Shown here piece by piece: positions 1 through 8,222 of a stretch of DNA of 64,000 bases. Origin of the DNA: Weissella oryzae SG25 (GTDB taxonomy: Bacteria > Bacillota > Bacilli > Lactobacillales > Lactobacillaceae); assembly GCF_000691805.2 (NCBI RefSeq), contig NZ_DF820488.1:62001-126000 (forward strand), read 5' to 3'. The translations under genes and the position numbers were made by a program. Position 1 is the first letter of the stretch; every line of letters begins with the position of its first letter. Below the pieces are notes generated by a model that made no database searches, had not been told where the DNA came from, and saw only the letters and a list, made by a program, of their open reading frames with translations.

Positions 1-1172
1 AACTGATGCATAACATTTGTCATTCCAGAAGCAGCTCCAGCTTCTTCCGGTGCTACGCCTGTGATTCCGGCAGCTGTTAGAGGTGCCAGAAGCCAACCTT
101 GTCCGGCGCCAATCAAGATCATTGGTAATCCCATAGTGAATAGATAGCCTGAATGTGGATTAACTAAAGTTGATATAACTACACCTAGTAATAGAATACT
201 TTGTCCTAAGATCATAACTTTACCATTGCCATACTTAACCGTTAACTTAGGCAAATAAAGTGCTGCTGCAAAGTTAACAATAGTCAATGGTATGAAGCCC
301 ATACCTGATTGTAAAGGTGTAAAGTGGTACATGTGTTGCATAATCTGTGGCAAAATGAACCAATAAGTTAACATTGCCATCATAAAAATGAAGCGAACAA
401 TGTATGAGCTAGAGCGAATCCTGTTCCTAAACAGGCTCATTGGAATTAGTGGGAAATCAATCTTGCGCTCGTAATATACAAACCCCGCACCAATAAGGAT
501 TGATAAGAGAATTAGCACTAAATTACTAATTGTAATTCCATATACAAAGATAATTGACATAACAACGGATAACACAGCACCTAGATAATCAACGCGTTGC
601 TTGGTAACTGATGTAACTTTAATGCTGAACAACGACAGTACAAGCAGAAATAGTGCGAAAGGTACATTAATTAAGAAACCAGCTCTCCAAGAGATAGCAC
701 TTGTTAACCAGCCACCTAATAGCAAACCAAAACTAGAACCAATACCAGCAGTAGCGCCATAATAAGCAATAGCCTTACTACGCATTTCTCCAGCGTAGTT
801 ATCCATCAATAATGCTAGAGATGTTGGCGCAATAATTGCGGATCCGATTCCCTGAATTGCACGTGCAATAATTATCATCGGCGCAGAATTAGATAGACCT
901 ACAAACAAACTAGATATTCCAAAAATCAGTAATCCAGTGATAAAAATCTTCTTCCTTCCGATTAAATCTCCCAAGCGTCCTGCTAATAGTAGAAAGCCAC
1001 CAAAGGTGATTGTATAAGCGTTTGAAACCCACGCTAGCGTTGCTTGATTCATGTCAAGATCATTTGCAATCTTGACAGTACTTGTGAAAATAATTGAGTT
1101 ATCCATTAAAATCAAGAAATATGAAAATAAAATAATGAATAAAGTTACGCCGAACTTTTTCTTGTTAGTCAT
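1..1172 (-). CDS. MFS drug exporter, DHA2 (14-TM) family, partial
   Basis: The reading frame begins at the ATG at 1172 (GGAG eight bases upstream) and runs off the left edge, so only about 390 N-terminal residues are present. The protein has repeated hydrophobic segments and the DHA2 signatures: GRLGDLIGRK between TM2 and TM3 and the TM5 motif GATAGIGSSFGLLLGGWL. The family exports drugs or toxic compounds by proton antiport at the cytoplasmic membrane. It lies 49 bp behind the flavodoxin gene and presumably shares its MerR-type promoter. A closely related N-terminal copy sits at 20308-21066, there fused to a cell-wall anchor. The substrate cannot be inferred. Confidence 0.9.
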   Translation of the reverse strand, partial: MTNKKKFGVTLFIILFSYFLILMDNSIIFTSTVKIANDLDMNQATLAWVSNAYTITFGGFLLLAGRLGDLIGRKKIFITGLLIFGISSLFVGLSNSAPMIIIARAIQGIGSAIIAPTSLALLMDNYAGEMRSKAIAYYGATAGIGSSFGLLLGGWLTSAISWRAGFLINVPFALFLLVLSLFSIKVTSVTKQRVDYLGAVLSVVMSIIFVYGITISNLVLILLSILIGAGFVYYERKIDFPLIPMSLFRNRIRSSSYIVRFIFMMAMLTYWFILPQIMQHMYHFTPLQSGMGFIPLTIVNFAAALYLPKLTVKYGNGKVMILGQSILLLGVVISTLVNPHSGYLFTMGLPMILIGAGQGWLLAPLTAAGITGVAPEEAGAASGMTNVMHQ

Positions 1173-1221
1173 TTTGTTTACTCCGCTTTCGAGATGAAAC
1201 TCTTTATATTGTGGCAAAGAG

Positions 1222-1674
1222 TTAAATATATTTTTGTAATTGTCTCTTTAAATCTTGTGGTGTGTACCTAAATCCATCTTCCACAATAACTGTTGAATCT
1301 AACAGTAACTTTCTAATCATTGCAGTTGAACTGTTAATATCCGTACTCATACTAGTAGTAAACGGAATGATTTTCTTATTCGAAAGATTCATTTGTAATA
1401 AACGATGAATAATCATTGGTGGTTGCTGATACCAAGTTGGAAACCCTATAAAGATCGTATCGTAATCCTCTAAGCTGGAGATGTTGTTTTCAATCTTCGC
1501 AATTATCTGATGATCAAATTCACTTTTAGCAACTGCTACGTAAGATTCATAATCAGCAGGATATGGATTTAAAGGAACAATTTCGACTAGGTCGCCGCCT
1601 ACTTGCTTTTGTATGCTTTCAGCAGCTTTCTTAGTTGTGCCGCTCATCGAAAAAAATATTGTTAATGGCTTCAT
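1222..1674 (-). CDS. flavodoxin-like protein
   Basis: A 150-residue protein with an N-terminal FMN phosphate-binding loop (FFSMSGTTKKAA, about residues 7-18), the family pattern of short-chain flavodoxins. The later segment FIGFPTWYQQPP matches the flavodoxin GxPxW loop. It probably binds FMN and acts as a cytoplasmic electron carrier or small oxidoreductase. A GGGG ribosome binding site precedes the ATG. It is the first gene of a two-gene unit with the MFS exporter, and a MerR-type promoter lies immediately upstream. In related lactobacilli such flavodoxins often sit with SDR, cupin and carboxymuconolactone decarboxylase genes, the same set found here at 21203-23096. The physiological partner is unknown. 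Confidence 0.85.
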   Translation of the reverse strand: MKPLTIFFSMSGTTKKAAESIQKQVGGDLVEIVPLNPYPADYESYVAVAKSEFDHQIIAKIENNISSLEDYDTIFIGFPTWYQQPPMIIHRLLQMNLSNKKIIPFTTSMSTDINSSTAMIRKLLLDSTVIVEDGFRYTPQDLKRQLQKYI

Positions 1675-1704
1675 TTTTTAACCCCTTATTTAATTTATGA
1701 ACTT

Positions 1705-1735
1705 AGTATATTCTTTGGTGTGGACTCCAAGGCAA
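1705..1735 (-). promoter_or_regulatory. MerR-type promoter with 19-bp spacer
   Basis: On the minus strand a TTGCCT -35 (1730-1735) and a TATACT -10 (1705-1710) are separated by exactly 19 bp. The spacer carries the dyad TTGGAGT-CC-ACACCAA. Over-long spacers with a TTGGAGT/ACTCCAA dyad are the hallmark of promoters twisted open by MerR-family activators. It would drive the flavodoxin-MFS unit. An almost identical promoter is at 21098-21128. Confidence 0.8.
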
Positions 1736-1787
1736 GCACTTTTTTGGACAAATTTTTTTAAGTGTCTTGAATAAACCTTCAGAATAC

Positions 1788-1818
1788 AAAAAAAGAGCAA
1801 GTAAATTGCTCTTTTTTC
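1788..1818. terminator. bidirectional rho-independent terminator
   Basis: Inverted repeat AAAAAGAGCAA / TTGCTCTTTTTT with A- and T-runs on the two sides. It separates the Y-polymerase/YolD unit from the promoter of the flavodoxin unit. The stretch 1836-1920 holds nothing else recognisable. Confidence 0.75.
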
Positions 1819-1920
1819 GTTAATATATACCAATTATTTGTTAAACTAAAATCACTACAACTTTTAGGGTACACGTCATATAGACCATTGAAAATCTAAT
1901 CAATTTCACAATCTATACCA

Positions 1921-2305
1921 TTATTTTAAACTAGCCCACATTAACCTTTCAAAGTTAACTGAACTATCTCCAACATACACGTTTTCTTCGTCAAAGCCAA
2001 GTACTAATCCTTCTATAATTGGTAGATTCATTCCAGTAATTGTCTTGGACCTGCACCTGGGTATGTTTTGCATATGCTTCAAACAAGATTTTACTAACTT
2101 CTTCTAAAGTCATTTCAGGCATAGCTTTCTGTTGCATCTGAGCAGCCCGCTTAGCTGAATATTTACTAACGTCTTCAGTGTGGTCAGATAAATAATAACC
2201 TTGCCATTTCACCATGCCACGATCATGATAATCGTGCTCAAAGTAATATTTAGCTCGCTCGAAAGTAAACTGTTCCTCGTCATTATCCATAAGCGTTACC
2301 GTCAT
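1921..2305 (-). pseudogene. YolD-like protein, frameshifted
   Basis: YolD-like proteins are about 110-120 residues and are encoded next to Y-family polymerases such as UvrX; their role is unclear. The reading frame opens at the ATG at 2305 (GGTGG upstream), overlapping the polymerase gene by 23 bp. It contains DRGMVKWQGYYLSDH, the typical YolD N-terminal motif. In the current frame it stops at 1991 after an unrelated tail. Removing one C near 2048-2050 lets it continue to the TAA at 1921 with a YolD-like beta-rich C-terminus (PIIEGLVLGFDEENVYVGD). I therefore read it as a gene with a one-base insertion, or a sequencing error. Confidence 0.7.
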
Positions 2306-3611
2306 TGTGTCCACCAACAAGTCCAGCACGATTAATCATCGTACCACCCCGGCCCAAAGAAGATAATTTTACCAATGAGGTAACACCATACTTAGCTCTA
2401 ATTTCATCAATAGTCTTCTCTAATAAACTAGCTTCAACTTGCTTTTTAGGTGCCACAAATAAATCCATTTGTTCATGGCCGTCAGGCGATAACTTTCCAG
2501 CTGATACTCCAAGGTTTCTGACTACTTCATTATCATAATGTGCATCAAATATTTGCCATAGTGCTTGCACAATTGGTTGCGACCTATTGGTGCTTTCTAT
2601 CTTCATTTGTGCACTGAAGCCTGAACGATTACTATCCTCACTAGCTGCATAAGAAAAACCAACATAAAGCGACACAACACTAGTATTCTTATGCTTGGCT
2701 CTCAATCTTGATGCTACTTGTTCTCCAATCTCACGAATAACATTTTCAATTTCTGCACGTTTAGCATAATCCCGTGGTAGGACCTGACTATTAGAAATAT
2801 TACCATCTTTAACATGGTATTTTTTAGCTACGACACTCCGATCAACACCCCAGGCGAGTGCAAATAATTCTTCACCTCGAATACCTAATTCTTTCTTTAA
2901 GTAGTATGGATTCATTTGGGCTAAATCTCTCATACTGAAGACTCCTAGTTTGTTAAGGGTTTTAGCAGTACGTCTACCAATACTCCAAACCTCGTCTATC
3001 TCATTTATTGGCCAGAGTTTTGTTGGTAGGTCTTCAAACGCCCATTCACCGATTAAAGAATGATTGTGTTTAGATTCAATATCCAACGCCATCTTAGCCA
3101 TCGCAACGCTATCACCAATCCCGACCGTAAGGTATAACCCAAGTTCTCTCTTCACATGAAGCTGAATAATGCGGGCTAACTTGTGCATGGTTAAATCATT
3201 ACCAAATTTAGATTTTAAGTAAGTCCAACTAGGGGTTAAGTCCAATATTGATTCATCAATGGAGTATAACTGTAGATCGTCTTCAGCTACATACTGCCGA
3301 AAAATATCATTAACTTTCTTATTCATTGCAATATATAAATTCATACGCGGATTTACAATAATTAGACGTGGGTCTTTTGGTACGTCACGTTGCCGCATTA
3401 CGTTCTTAACGCCTAACTCTTTTTTGGCTCTAGGAGAAGCTGCTAAGACAAGGCCACCATTTGTATTTTCTTGCCGACTCATAACAACTAAGAATGATTT
3501 TAGTGGATTAAGGCCTAGTGACACACTTTCAACACTAGCGTAAAAACTTTTTGAATCAATTAGCATTATTTTACGTCTTTTTTCATTTTGTACTACGTTC
3601 AAAAAATCCAT
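2283..3611 (-). CDS. Y-family DNA polymerase (UmuC/UvrX type)
   Basis: A 442-residue translesion polymerase. Near the N-terminus LIDSKSFYASVESV matches the first catalytic block (D-x-x-x-F-[FY]-A-S-V-E). Further on, YSIDESILDLT holds the SIDE acidic pair that binds catalytic metal. A helix-hairpin-helix (GRRTAKTLNKLGVFSMRDL) and a little-finger C-terminal domain follow. Such enzymes copy past damaged bases, often as part of SOS or plasmid/phage-borne mutagenesis cassettes. The ATG at 3611 has AGGCGG seven bases upstream. The YolD-like partner follows with overlap. I found no clear LexA-type box in the AT-rich upstream region. Confidence 0.93.
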   Translation of the reverse strand: MDFLNVVQNEKRRKIMLIDSKSFYASVESVSLGLNPLKSFLVVMSRQENTNGGLVLAASPRAKKELGVKNVMRQRDVPKDPRLIIVNPRMNLYIAMNKKVNDIFRQYVAEDDLQLYSIDESILDLTPSWTYLKSKFGNDLTMHKLARIIQLHVKRELGLYLTVGIGDSVAMAKMALDIESKHNHSLIGEWAFEDLPTKLWPINEIDEVWSIGRRTAKTLNKLGVFSMRDLAQMNPYYLKKELGIRGEELFALAWGVDRSVVAKKYHVKDGNISNSQVLPRDYAKRAEIENVIREIGEQVASRLRAKHKNTSVVSLYVGFSYAASEDSNRSGFSAQMKIESTNRSQPIVQALWQIFDAHYDNEVVRNLGVSAGKLSPDGHEQMDLFVAPKKQVEASLLEKTIDEIRAKYGVTSLVKLSSLGRGGTMINRAGLVGGHNDGNAYG

Positions 3612-3759
3612 AATGCTACCGCCTTAATTAGTTTTAAATTAATAAAACAAGTATAAATCAAATTAAAACGCTAATTCAAGGGTTACATTTTGGAAAAATT
3701 ATGTTAAACATATTGTGTTCTAGAATAAAGCCTTTGCATTTGAGAGATACTGAACGAAT

Positions 3760-3789
3760 AAAAAAACACTAACAAATTTGTTAGCGTTA
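3760..3789 (-). terminator. terminator of the LXG module
   Basis: On the minus strand the stem AACGCTAACA-AATT-TGTTAGTGTT is followed by a T-run. It lies about 75 bp after the DUF4176 stop codon, so it most likely ends the LXG toxin operon. Confidence 0.75.
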
Positions 3790-3863
3790 CTATCACAATA
3801 TTAAATAATTAATCAACAATTTTTTACTTATTAATTTTCAAAATTTATTAAAAACAAAATTTA

Positions 3864-4235
3864 TTAAAAACCAAATGGTCCCGTTTCAACTTCGTTATTA
3901 GTTTCTGCCTTATTATCGTCTAGATCATCAGAATTCGTATCCTCATCAATAATCCCTCTCTTGAACTCAGTGTTATTTTTCAACCAGTCTTGTACACCTT
4001 GATTATATTCCACTGTATCATTACCAGCTAAACCATGAAAAATAACATAATTAATATCGTCACTGTTGAAAAAAATACCTTTTTCTGTTGATATACCTTG
4101 CGGTAACACTGCTGCTTGGTAATCGAAGTATACAGTTTCACCATTTTGCTCAACTAAAGGTAGTCTAGCGATAATTAAAAAATTATTTTCAACTCCTTTT
4201 AATTTTACTATTGCTCCATTTGGTAAATTATTCAT
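3864..4235 (-). CDS. DUF4176-like T7SS accessory protein
   Basis: A 123-residue soluble protein. The opening LPNGAIVKLKGVENNFLII, followed by FDYQAAVLPQG and FFNSDDINYVIFHG, matches the DUF4176 pattern as I know it. DUF4176 genes recur in type VIIb secretion loci beside LXG toxins, where they are thought to be cytoplasmic accessory or targeting factors (family knowledge, not shown here). The last quarter is acidic and low-complexity. The start overlaps the preceding membrane protein gene by 8 bp, so it is translated from the same message. Its position at the end of the LXG module supports a role in handling that toxin. Confidence 0.65.
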   Translation of the reverse strand: MNNLPNGAIVKLKGVENNFLIIARLPLVEQNGETVYFDYQAAVLPQGISTEKGIFFNSDDINYVIFHGLAGNDTVEYNQGVQDWLKNNTEFKRGIIDEDTNSDDLDDNKAETNNEVETGPFGF

Positions 4236-4725
4236 TTTTCTTATCTGCCTTTTTTATAGTGTTTAATTCTAATTTTTTACCATATAAATATACTAAATAT
4301 GACGCCCAAAGAAGTAGAGCTAGCGATAAAATATAGCCCATGGCAATAATAATTACAAAGTTGCTTATACTCTCTTTAATATCTGAGAACATGCCAATAG
4401 GAAGAAAATTAATCGCCAAAAGTCCACCATTATAACCAATCTTGAAAAAAGCAGTCACTAAATTATTAGCATCGTCACTTTTCAAAAATTCTGGTGCAGC
4501 GATTCCTGATTTTTTATACTTAGCAATTTTTCCCAAATCAAATCCATACTTTGCACCTCTTAGATATAAAAAATACATCATAATAAAACTAATTAATAGG
4601 AATCCTGGATACATTAATAAATCGATTATTCCGCTAGAAGAGAGCTTATTTAAAATTCCTGAAATGATTATTGTCACTGATTGAGCTAATATTGCTAAAA
4701 AAACTAATATACTTATTTTTTTCAT
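4228..4725 (-). CDS. membrane protein, candidate LXG immunity paralogue
   Basis: About 165 residues with four hydrophobic segments (roughly residues 4-22, 34-54, 95-115 and 125-148). It is similar in plan to the protein at 4837-5355: both begin MKKI, share a central YxFDL-xxLAK/GKIAKxxKS-xxAP stretch and a TAFxKIGY motif before TM3. I start it at the ATG at 4725, because the upstream extension lacks a credible ribosome binding site; even this start has only a weak GGA. It matches no named family that I recognise. Its place directly after an LXG toxin and a coupled paralogue suggests immunity against a membrane-acting toxin, which is inference. Confidence 0.6.
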   Translation of the reverse strand: MKKISILVFLAILAQSVTIIISGILNKLSSSGIIDLLMYPGFLLISFIMMYFLYLRGAKYGFDLGKIAKYKKSGIAAPEFLKSDDANNLVTAFFKIGYNGGLLAINFLPIGMFSDIKESISNFVIIIAMGYILSLALLLWASYLVYLYGKKLELNTIKKADKKNE

Positions 4726-4836
4726 TGTTATTTCCAAACTATTACGGGATACCCTCATTTAGGGTACTAGAAAGCACTATTGTATTTAGCTATTAGAATA
4801 GTTCTTTTACGTTTAGCAATCAGGCCCTTTAATAAG

Positions 4837-5355
4837 TTATTCGTAGCCTTTCTCCTTCATAATCTTATGTGCCTGGACACTAAATTTTTTTGCGCATATA
4901 GATACTAAATAACTCGCGAATATTATACAAATACCAGTTAAAATCAAGCCCATCCAAATAATGGTACTGATCAGTATGCTATTTGGTAGTAATCTTGCAT
5001 CATAATAAGCACCTGCTAATACAATAATAAACACCACAGAACCAAAAATTAATGTAATATAATAACCTATCTTATAGAATGCTGTAGTTATTTTATTGGC
5101 TTCTTCATTTTTAGTCCAACTTGGAGCAGACAAAGCTGACTTACTAAGTTTGGCTAATATTGTTAAATCAAAGTCATATTTTGAAAACTGCAAAAAAATT
5201 GCGTAAAGTACGGATTGAGCAACTAATAAAAATAATGGAATCAAAAATAACTCCACATTTAGGCTCTCATTTTCCACTAATTGCAATGAAACAATAACCA
5301 TAGCTATTTCTTGAATTAAGTACCCTGTTATCATTAAACTAATTATTTTTTTCAT
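4837..5355 (-). CDS. membrane protein coupled to LXG toxin, candidate immunity protein
   Basis: About 172 residues with four predicted membrane spans. The ATG at 5355 shares its A with the toxin stop codon (TGATG), so translation is probably coupled, a common arrangement for toxin and immunity genes. It resembles the next gene (4228-4725) in length, topology and the FDLTILAKLSKSALSAP and TAFYKIGY segments. Multi-spanning immunity proteins are known for membrane-depolarising T7SS toxins (for example the DUF443 family for TspA), so this pair may protect the cell envelope. I do not recognise the family itself. Confidence 0.65.
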   Translation of the reverse strand: MKKIISLMITGYLIQEIAMVIVSLQLVENESLNVELFLIPLFLLVAQSVLYAIFLQFSKYDFDLTILAKLSKSALSAPSWTKNEEANKITTAFYKIGYYITLIFGSVVFIIVLAGAYYDARLLPNSILISTIIWMGLILTGICIIFASYLVSICAKKFSVQAHKIMKEKGYE

Positions 5356-6530
5356 CAGGAATTCCACACAATCACTGGATATCTTACTGTGCTTTTAAAG
5401 CCAACAAGCCAAGCTATATTAAATGTTTGTTCACCTGTATACCAACTAAAATTAGCATTAATTTTATCTGCCTTTTTGAAGTCGTATACATCACCAATAG
5501 ACGCTTGCGGACCATAACCCGCCTCTACAGTTGCACCCCAATACTTATTTATATTTCCACCAACGGTAAATTTCCCAGCGTAACCAATTGCTTTTGCCTT
5601 TAAACCAAATTTAAATTCTTTTCTTGTTTTAAAGGCATCCAAATCTACGATAACTTTGCCAGCCTCACCTGAAAATGCAACATAAAAACTTTTACCGATA
5701 ATCGCATCTAATCCAATTTCAGTTGTACTATTTTCTGACTTAATGCCTACAAAATCTTTTCCCCAACCAACTTTATTAGTTATTGAACCAACAGCAACTT
5801 TTGCAGCTCCATGTAAAAATTCAGAACTGCCATTGTTAGCATCTAATGCGCCATTTTTAAAATCAAAGGAATAACTTTCCCTCTTTTTTGGAATACTGTA
5901 CGTTCCTGTCCCACTATTTACAACTACACTATTCAAAGTTGTTACAGCACGCATAGCTGATGCTAATTCTTTGAGATTATGATCAAATAATTTACTAGTT
6001 GCTTCTGAAAATTGACGTAACTTTTTAATCTTTTTCTCAATCTTCTTAACCTCGTCCTGGTAGCTTTCCGCTACATTTTGCATCTGCTTAGCCTGGCTCT
6101 TAAACATACCAGCCCCCATATCCAAAACAGGTAGATGCTCAATTGATTTAGCAAAATCAGCATACATATTAGACATTGAGTGAGCTGAGTCAGCTAATGA
6201 ACGTTTAATTTGCCGTTCTTGCATCAAAATATCTTCATCTAATAAAGCCTCACCACTAACAATATGTTCCTGTGATTCATATTGTTGTAGATCGCTTTCA
6301 ACATTATCAAGTGCATTTGAAACCCTAGTAATGGTTGGAATTATCAAATCCCTAAATAACCCTTGACCAGCTGTATAGGCTGCGCCCGACAATGTATGAC
6401 CATCAACTGCATTGACTAGCCGATTACTACCATTTTTTAATTCTTGAATAACCTCACGCCCTTGCTGCAAGCTTCTTTTCAAGTTGTTCTTCATACCTGC
6501 TGAATCCGAACTAAGGTACCTTAAACCCAT
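5355..6530 (-). CDS. LXG-domain type VII secreted toxin candidate
   Basis: 391 residues. The first ~215 are almost wholly helical, with the LXG-family pattern LSGAAYTAGQGLF around residue 50 and heptad-like stretches (KKIEKKIKKLRQFSEATSKLF). The LXG domain delivers polymorphic toxins through the T7SSb machine of Firmicutes. The rest, after a Gly/Ser linker near residue 215-230, is rich in beta-strand patterns with alternating glycine and aromatic residues (GLKAKAIGYAGKFTVGG, WGATVEAGYG) and ends in a hydrophobic WLVGFKSTVRYPVIVW. I recognise no nuclease or NADase motif. Coupled membrane proteins downstream suggest an envelope target. The ATG at 6530 has GAGAGG ten bases upstream; a TTG at 6536 is possible. 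No secretion-machine genes lie in the window. Confidence 0.75.
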   Translation of the reverse strand: MGLRYLSSDSAGMKNNLKRSLQQGREVIQELKNGSNRLVNAVDGHTLSGAAYTAGQGLFRDLIIPTITRVSNALDNVESDLQQYESQEHIVSGEALLDEDILMQERQIKRSLADSAHSMSNMYADFAKSIEHLPVLDMGAGMFKSQAKQMQNVAESYQDEVKKIEKKIKKLRQFSEATSKLFDHNLKELASAMRAVTTLNSVVVNSGTGTYSIPKKRESYSFDFKNGALDANNGSSEFLHGAAKVAVGSITNKVGWGKDFVGIKSENSTTEIGLDAIIGKSFYVAFSGEAGKVIVDLDAFKTRKEFKFGLKAKAIGYAGKFTVGGNINKYWGATVEAGYGPQASIGDVYDFKKADKINANFSWYTGEQTFNIAWLVGFKSTVRYPVIVWNS

Positions 6531-6643
6531 AACCAATTTTCCTCTCTTTTGTTAAGTGGGTACTCCCCTTCAGTTCCCAATTTTGCCATTCTAAATAACT
6601 GCGTAGTTTTGTAACACGTAAGCACGAACATATTTTTAAAAAT

Positions 6644-6659
6644 TGTGATAATCTTAACA
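6644..6659. promoter_or_regulatory. recurrent dyad TGTGATAA-N2-TTAACA, copy 1
   Basis: The 16-mer TGTGATAATCTTAACA lies about 115 bp upstream of the LXG start. The same pattern is 70 bp upstream of both DUF1310-like genes (12477 and 19847) and, less well conserved, in the LysR/NmrA intergenic region (10471). It is an imperfect inverted repeat and may be a shared operator. No protein is assigned. Confidence 0.45.
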
Positions 6660-6772
6660 TACTTTAATTTGTGAAACAATATGATAGCTCATTAATTTCT
6701 TAGCATTTTTAATATTAAAATTCAGCCGTTTACAATAACAATCATGTTAAGAGTACAGCTAAAGTTACCAAA

Positions 6773-6829
6773 CAAAAAAAGCAACTAATTAAGTTTCACC
6801 ACCTAATTAGTTGCTTTTTGTACTGAACA
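6773..6829. terminator. bidirectional terminator
   Basis: Inverted repeat AAAAAGCAACTAATTA / TAATTAGTTGCTTTTT with a short loop. It closes the unit to its right (7046-8177 side) and insulates the LXG promoter. Confidence 0.75.
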
Positions 6830-6837
6830 TAGTAATT

Positions 6838-7029
6838 TTACTTATCTGCTTTTTTAAGAAAAGTAATTATAACAATAAGCATAATTATTATTATAACTAA
6901 TAGTATATTTATGCTAAATAAATTACCTATGGCTGTAGTAGCTAAGCCTGTAGTTTCAAAAGAAGTTGCTATCTTTTTACCCACAAATACGACCGATTTT
7001 GTTCGTCTTTGTTAATTTTAGTATAGGAG
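6838..7029 (-). pseudogene. small hydrophobic reading-frame remnant
   Basis: An open frame of about 60 codons without an ATG ends at 6838. Its C-terminal half is a single hydrophobic span (INILLVIIIIMLIVIITF) followed by KKADK. Only an unsupported TTG could start it. It looks like the tail of a membrane protein left after deletion; its KKADK end resembles that of the membrane protein at 4228-4725. Function unknown. Confidence 0.3.
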
Positions 7030-7045
7030 CACTTTTAATTAGGTA

Positions 7046-7270
7046 TTAAATAACTATTTCATTGTCTAATTTATCCACAGATTTGCGATTATGCCCATTA
7101 GACCATGCGCCTATGATTCTATCCTCATTCTCAGACAAGAAGTGAAGAGCCACTGACTTGACATTAAGTTTTTTGATATACAACAAGGCATCAAATTTCG
7201 ACTCAAATTGTTTTACTTTGACCAGATCTTTATTAAAATAGTCTGTATAATTAACCAGATATTTCCTCAT
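7046..7270 (-). CDS. hypothetical small protein
   Basis: A 74-residue protein, MRKYLVNYTDYF at its start, ending in DNEIVI. I chose the ATG at 7270 because AGAGG sits ten bases upstream; the longer frame to 7306 overlaps the SDR gene and has no ribosome binding site. It is lysine- and asparagine-rich, has no membrane span, and alternates predicted strands with one helix (KFDALLYIKKL). It follows the SDR gene by 16 bp and may be cotranscribed. I do not recognise it. Confidence 0.55.
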   Translation of the reverse strand: MRKYLVNYTDYFNKDLVKVKQFESKFDALLYIKKLNVKSVALHFLSENEDRIIGAWSNGHNRKSVDKLDNEIVI

Positions 7271-7286
7271 ATATTTAGAACCTCTT

Positions 7287-8177
7287 TTAATTAATTGCTT
7301 GACCACCCGTCACGCCATAGATTTGCCCCGTTACATAGCTAGCTTTATTTGATGTCAAGAATACATAAATATGAGCTAATTCAGCTGGTTGTCCAGCTCT
7401 ACCAATCAAAGAATCTTGTCCAAAATCTGTAATCGCATCGTTTGGTTGCCCGTGATCTAACTGCAGCGGAGTCCAAATTGGACCTGGAGCGACTCCATTC
7501 ACACGAACACCCTTTTTAGCCATAATCTGTGAAAGATTAATTGTATAGTTAGAAATTGCAGCTTTGGTTGCCGCATAGTCCAATAAATGAGGACTAGGGT
7601 TATAGGCCTGGACGGAAGTAGTATTTATAATTGTTGCCCCTGGTTCAAAATATGGATTGGCCGCTTTGACCAGCTCCATCATAGAAAATATGTTGACCGC
7701 AAACGTATCCCGAATTTGTTCCAGCGTTAACTCTTGTAAATTATCAACAGAAATTTGTTGTGCAGCGTTCAGAACTAAACCATCTACACCGCCAAATTGA
7801 GTGATAACTTGGTCAATTATTTTTTTAGGAGCAGTTTCATCCCGCAAATCAAATGGAAGTAAGAGAGCCTCCCTGCCAGTCTCTTCAATGTATTCTTTTA
7901 CTTCTATCGCATCGGCTTCCTCACCTGGTAGAAACTGAATAGCAACGTCGGCTCCTTCTCGGGCGAAGGCAATTGCGACCGCACGACCAATACCAGAGTC
8001 ACCGCCAGTAATTAGAACTTTACGACCCAATAATTCATCATGACCAGTGTAAGAATCTTCACCACAATCAGGCTTTGGCTCCATATTACGCTGTAAAGCT
8101 GGTGTATCTTGGTCTTGTTTTGGAAATTTTTCTGAATAGAACATATCTTTAGGGTTCACTAAATTTTCTTTACTCAT
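7287..8177 (-). CDS. SDR family oxidoreductase (general stress protein 39-like)
   Basis: A 296-residue extended-N-terminus short-chain dehydrogenase, the type annotated as glucose/ribitol dehydrogenase homologue or GSP39 in Bacillus. It has the cofactor loop TGGDSGIG (about 57-64), the NAA motif (NAAQQ, near 128), catalytic Ser178 (TTSVQAY) and the Tyr191-x-x-x-Lys195 pair (YAATK). The acidic/neutral residue pattern after the second strand does not settle NAD versus NADP. The ATG at 8177 has GGAGG five bases upstream. Members are cytoplasmic and usually stress-induced; the natural substrate is not known. Confidence 0.9.
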   Translation of the reverse strand: MSKENLVNPKDMFYSEKFPKQDQDTPALQRNMEPKPDCGEDSYTGHDELLGRKVLITGGDSGIGRAVAIAFAREGADVAIQFLPGEEADAIEVKEYIEETGREALLLPFDLRDETAPKKIIDQVITQFGGVDGLVLNAAQQISVDNLQELTLEQIRDTFAVNIFSMMELVKAANPYFEPGATIINTTSVQAYNPSPHLLDYAATKAAISNYTINLSQIMAKKGVRVNGVAPGPIWTPLQLDHGQPNDAITDFGQDSLIGRAGQPAELAHIYVFLTSNKASYVTGQIYGVTGGQAIN

Positions 8178-8222
8178 ATATACCTCCATATACCAATTAT
8201 TAAAACGTTTACATTGTTAATG

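Noticed and set aside
3612-3720. LexA/SOS box upstream of the Y-family polymerase
   Set aside because: No GAAC-N4-GTTC or CGAAC-type dyad was found in the upstream sequence.
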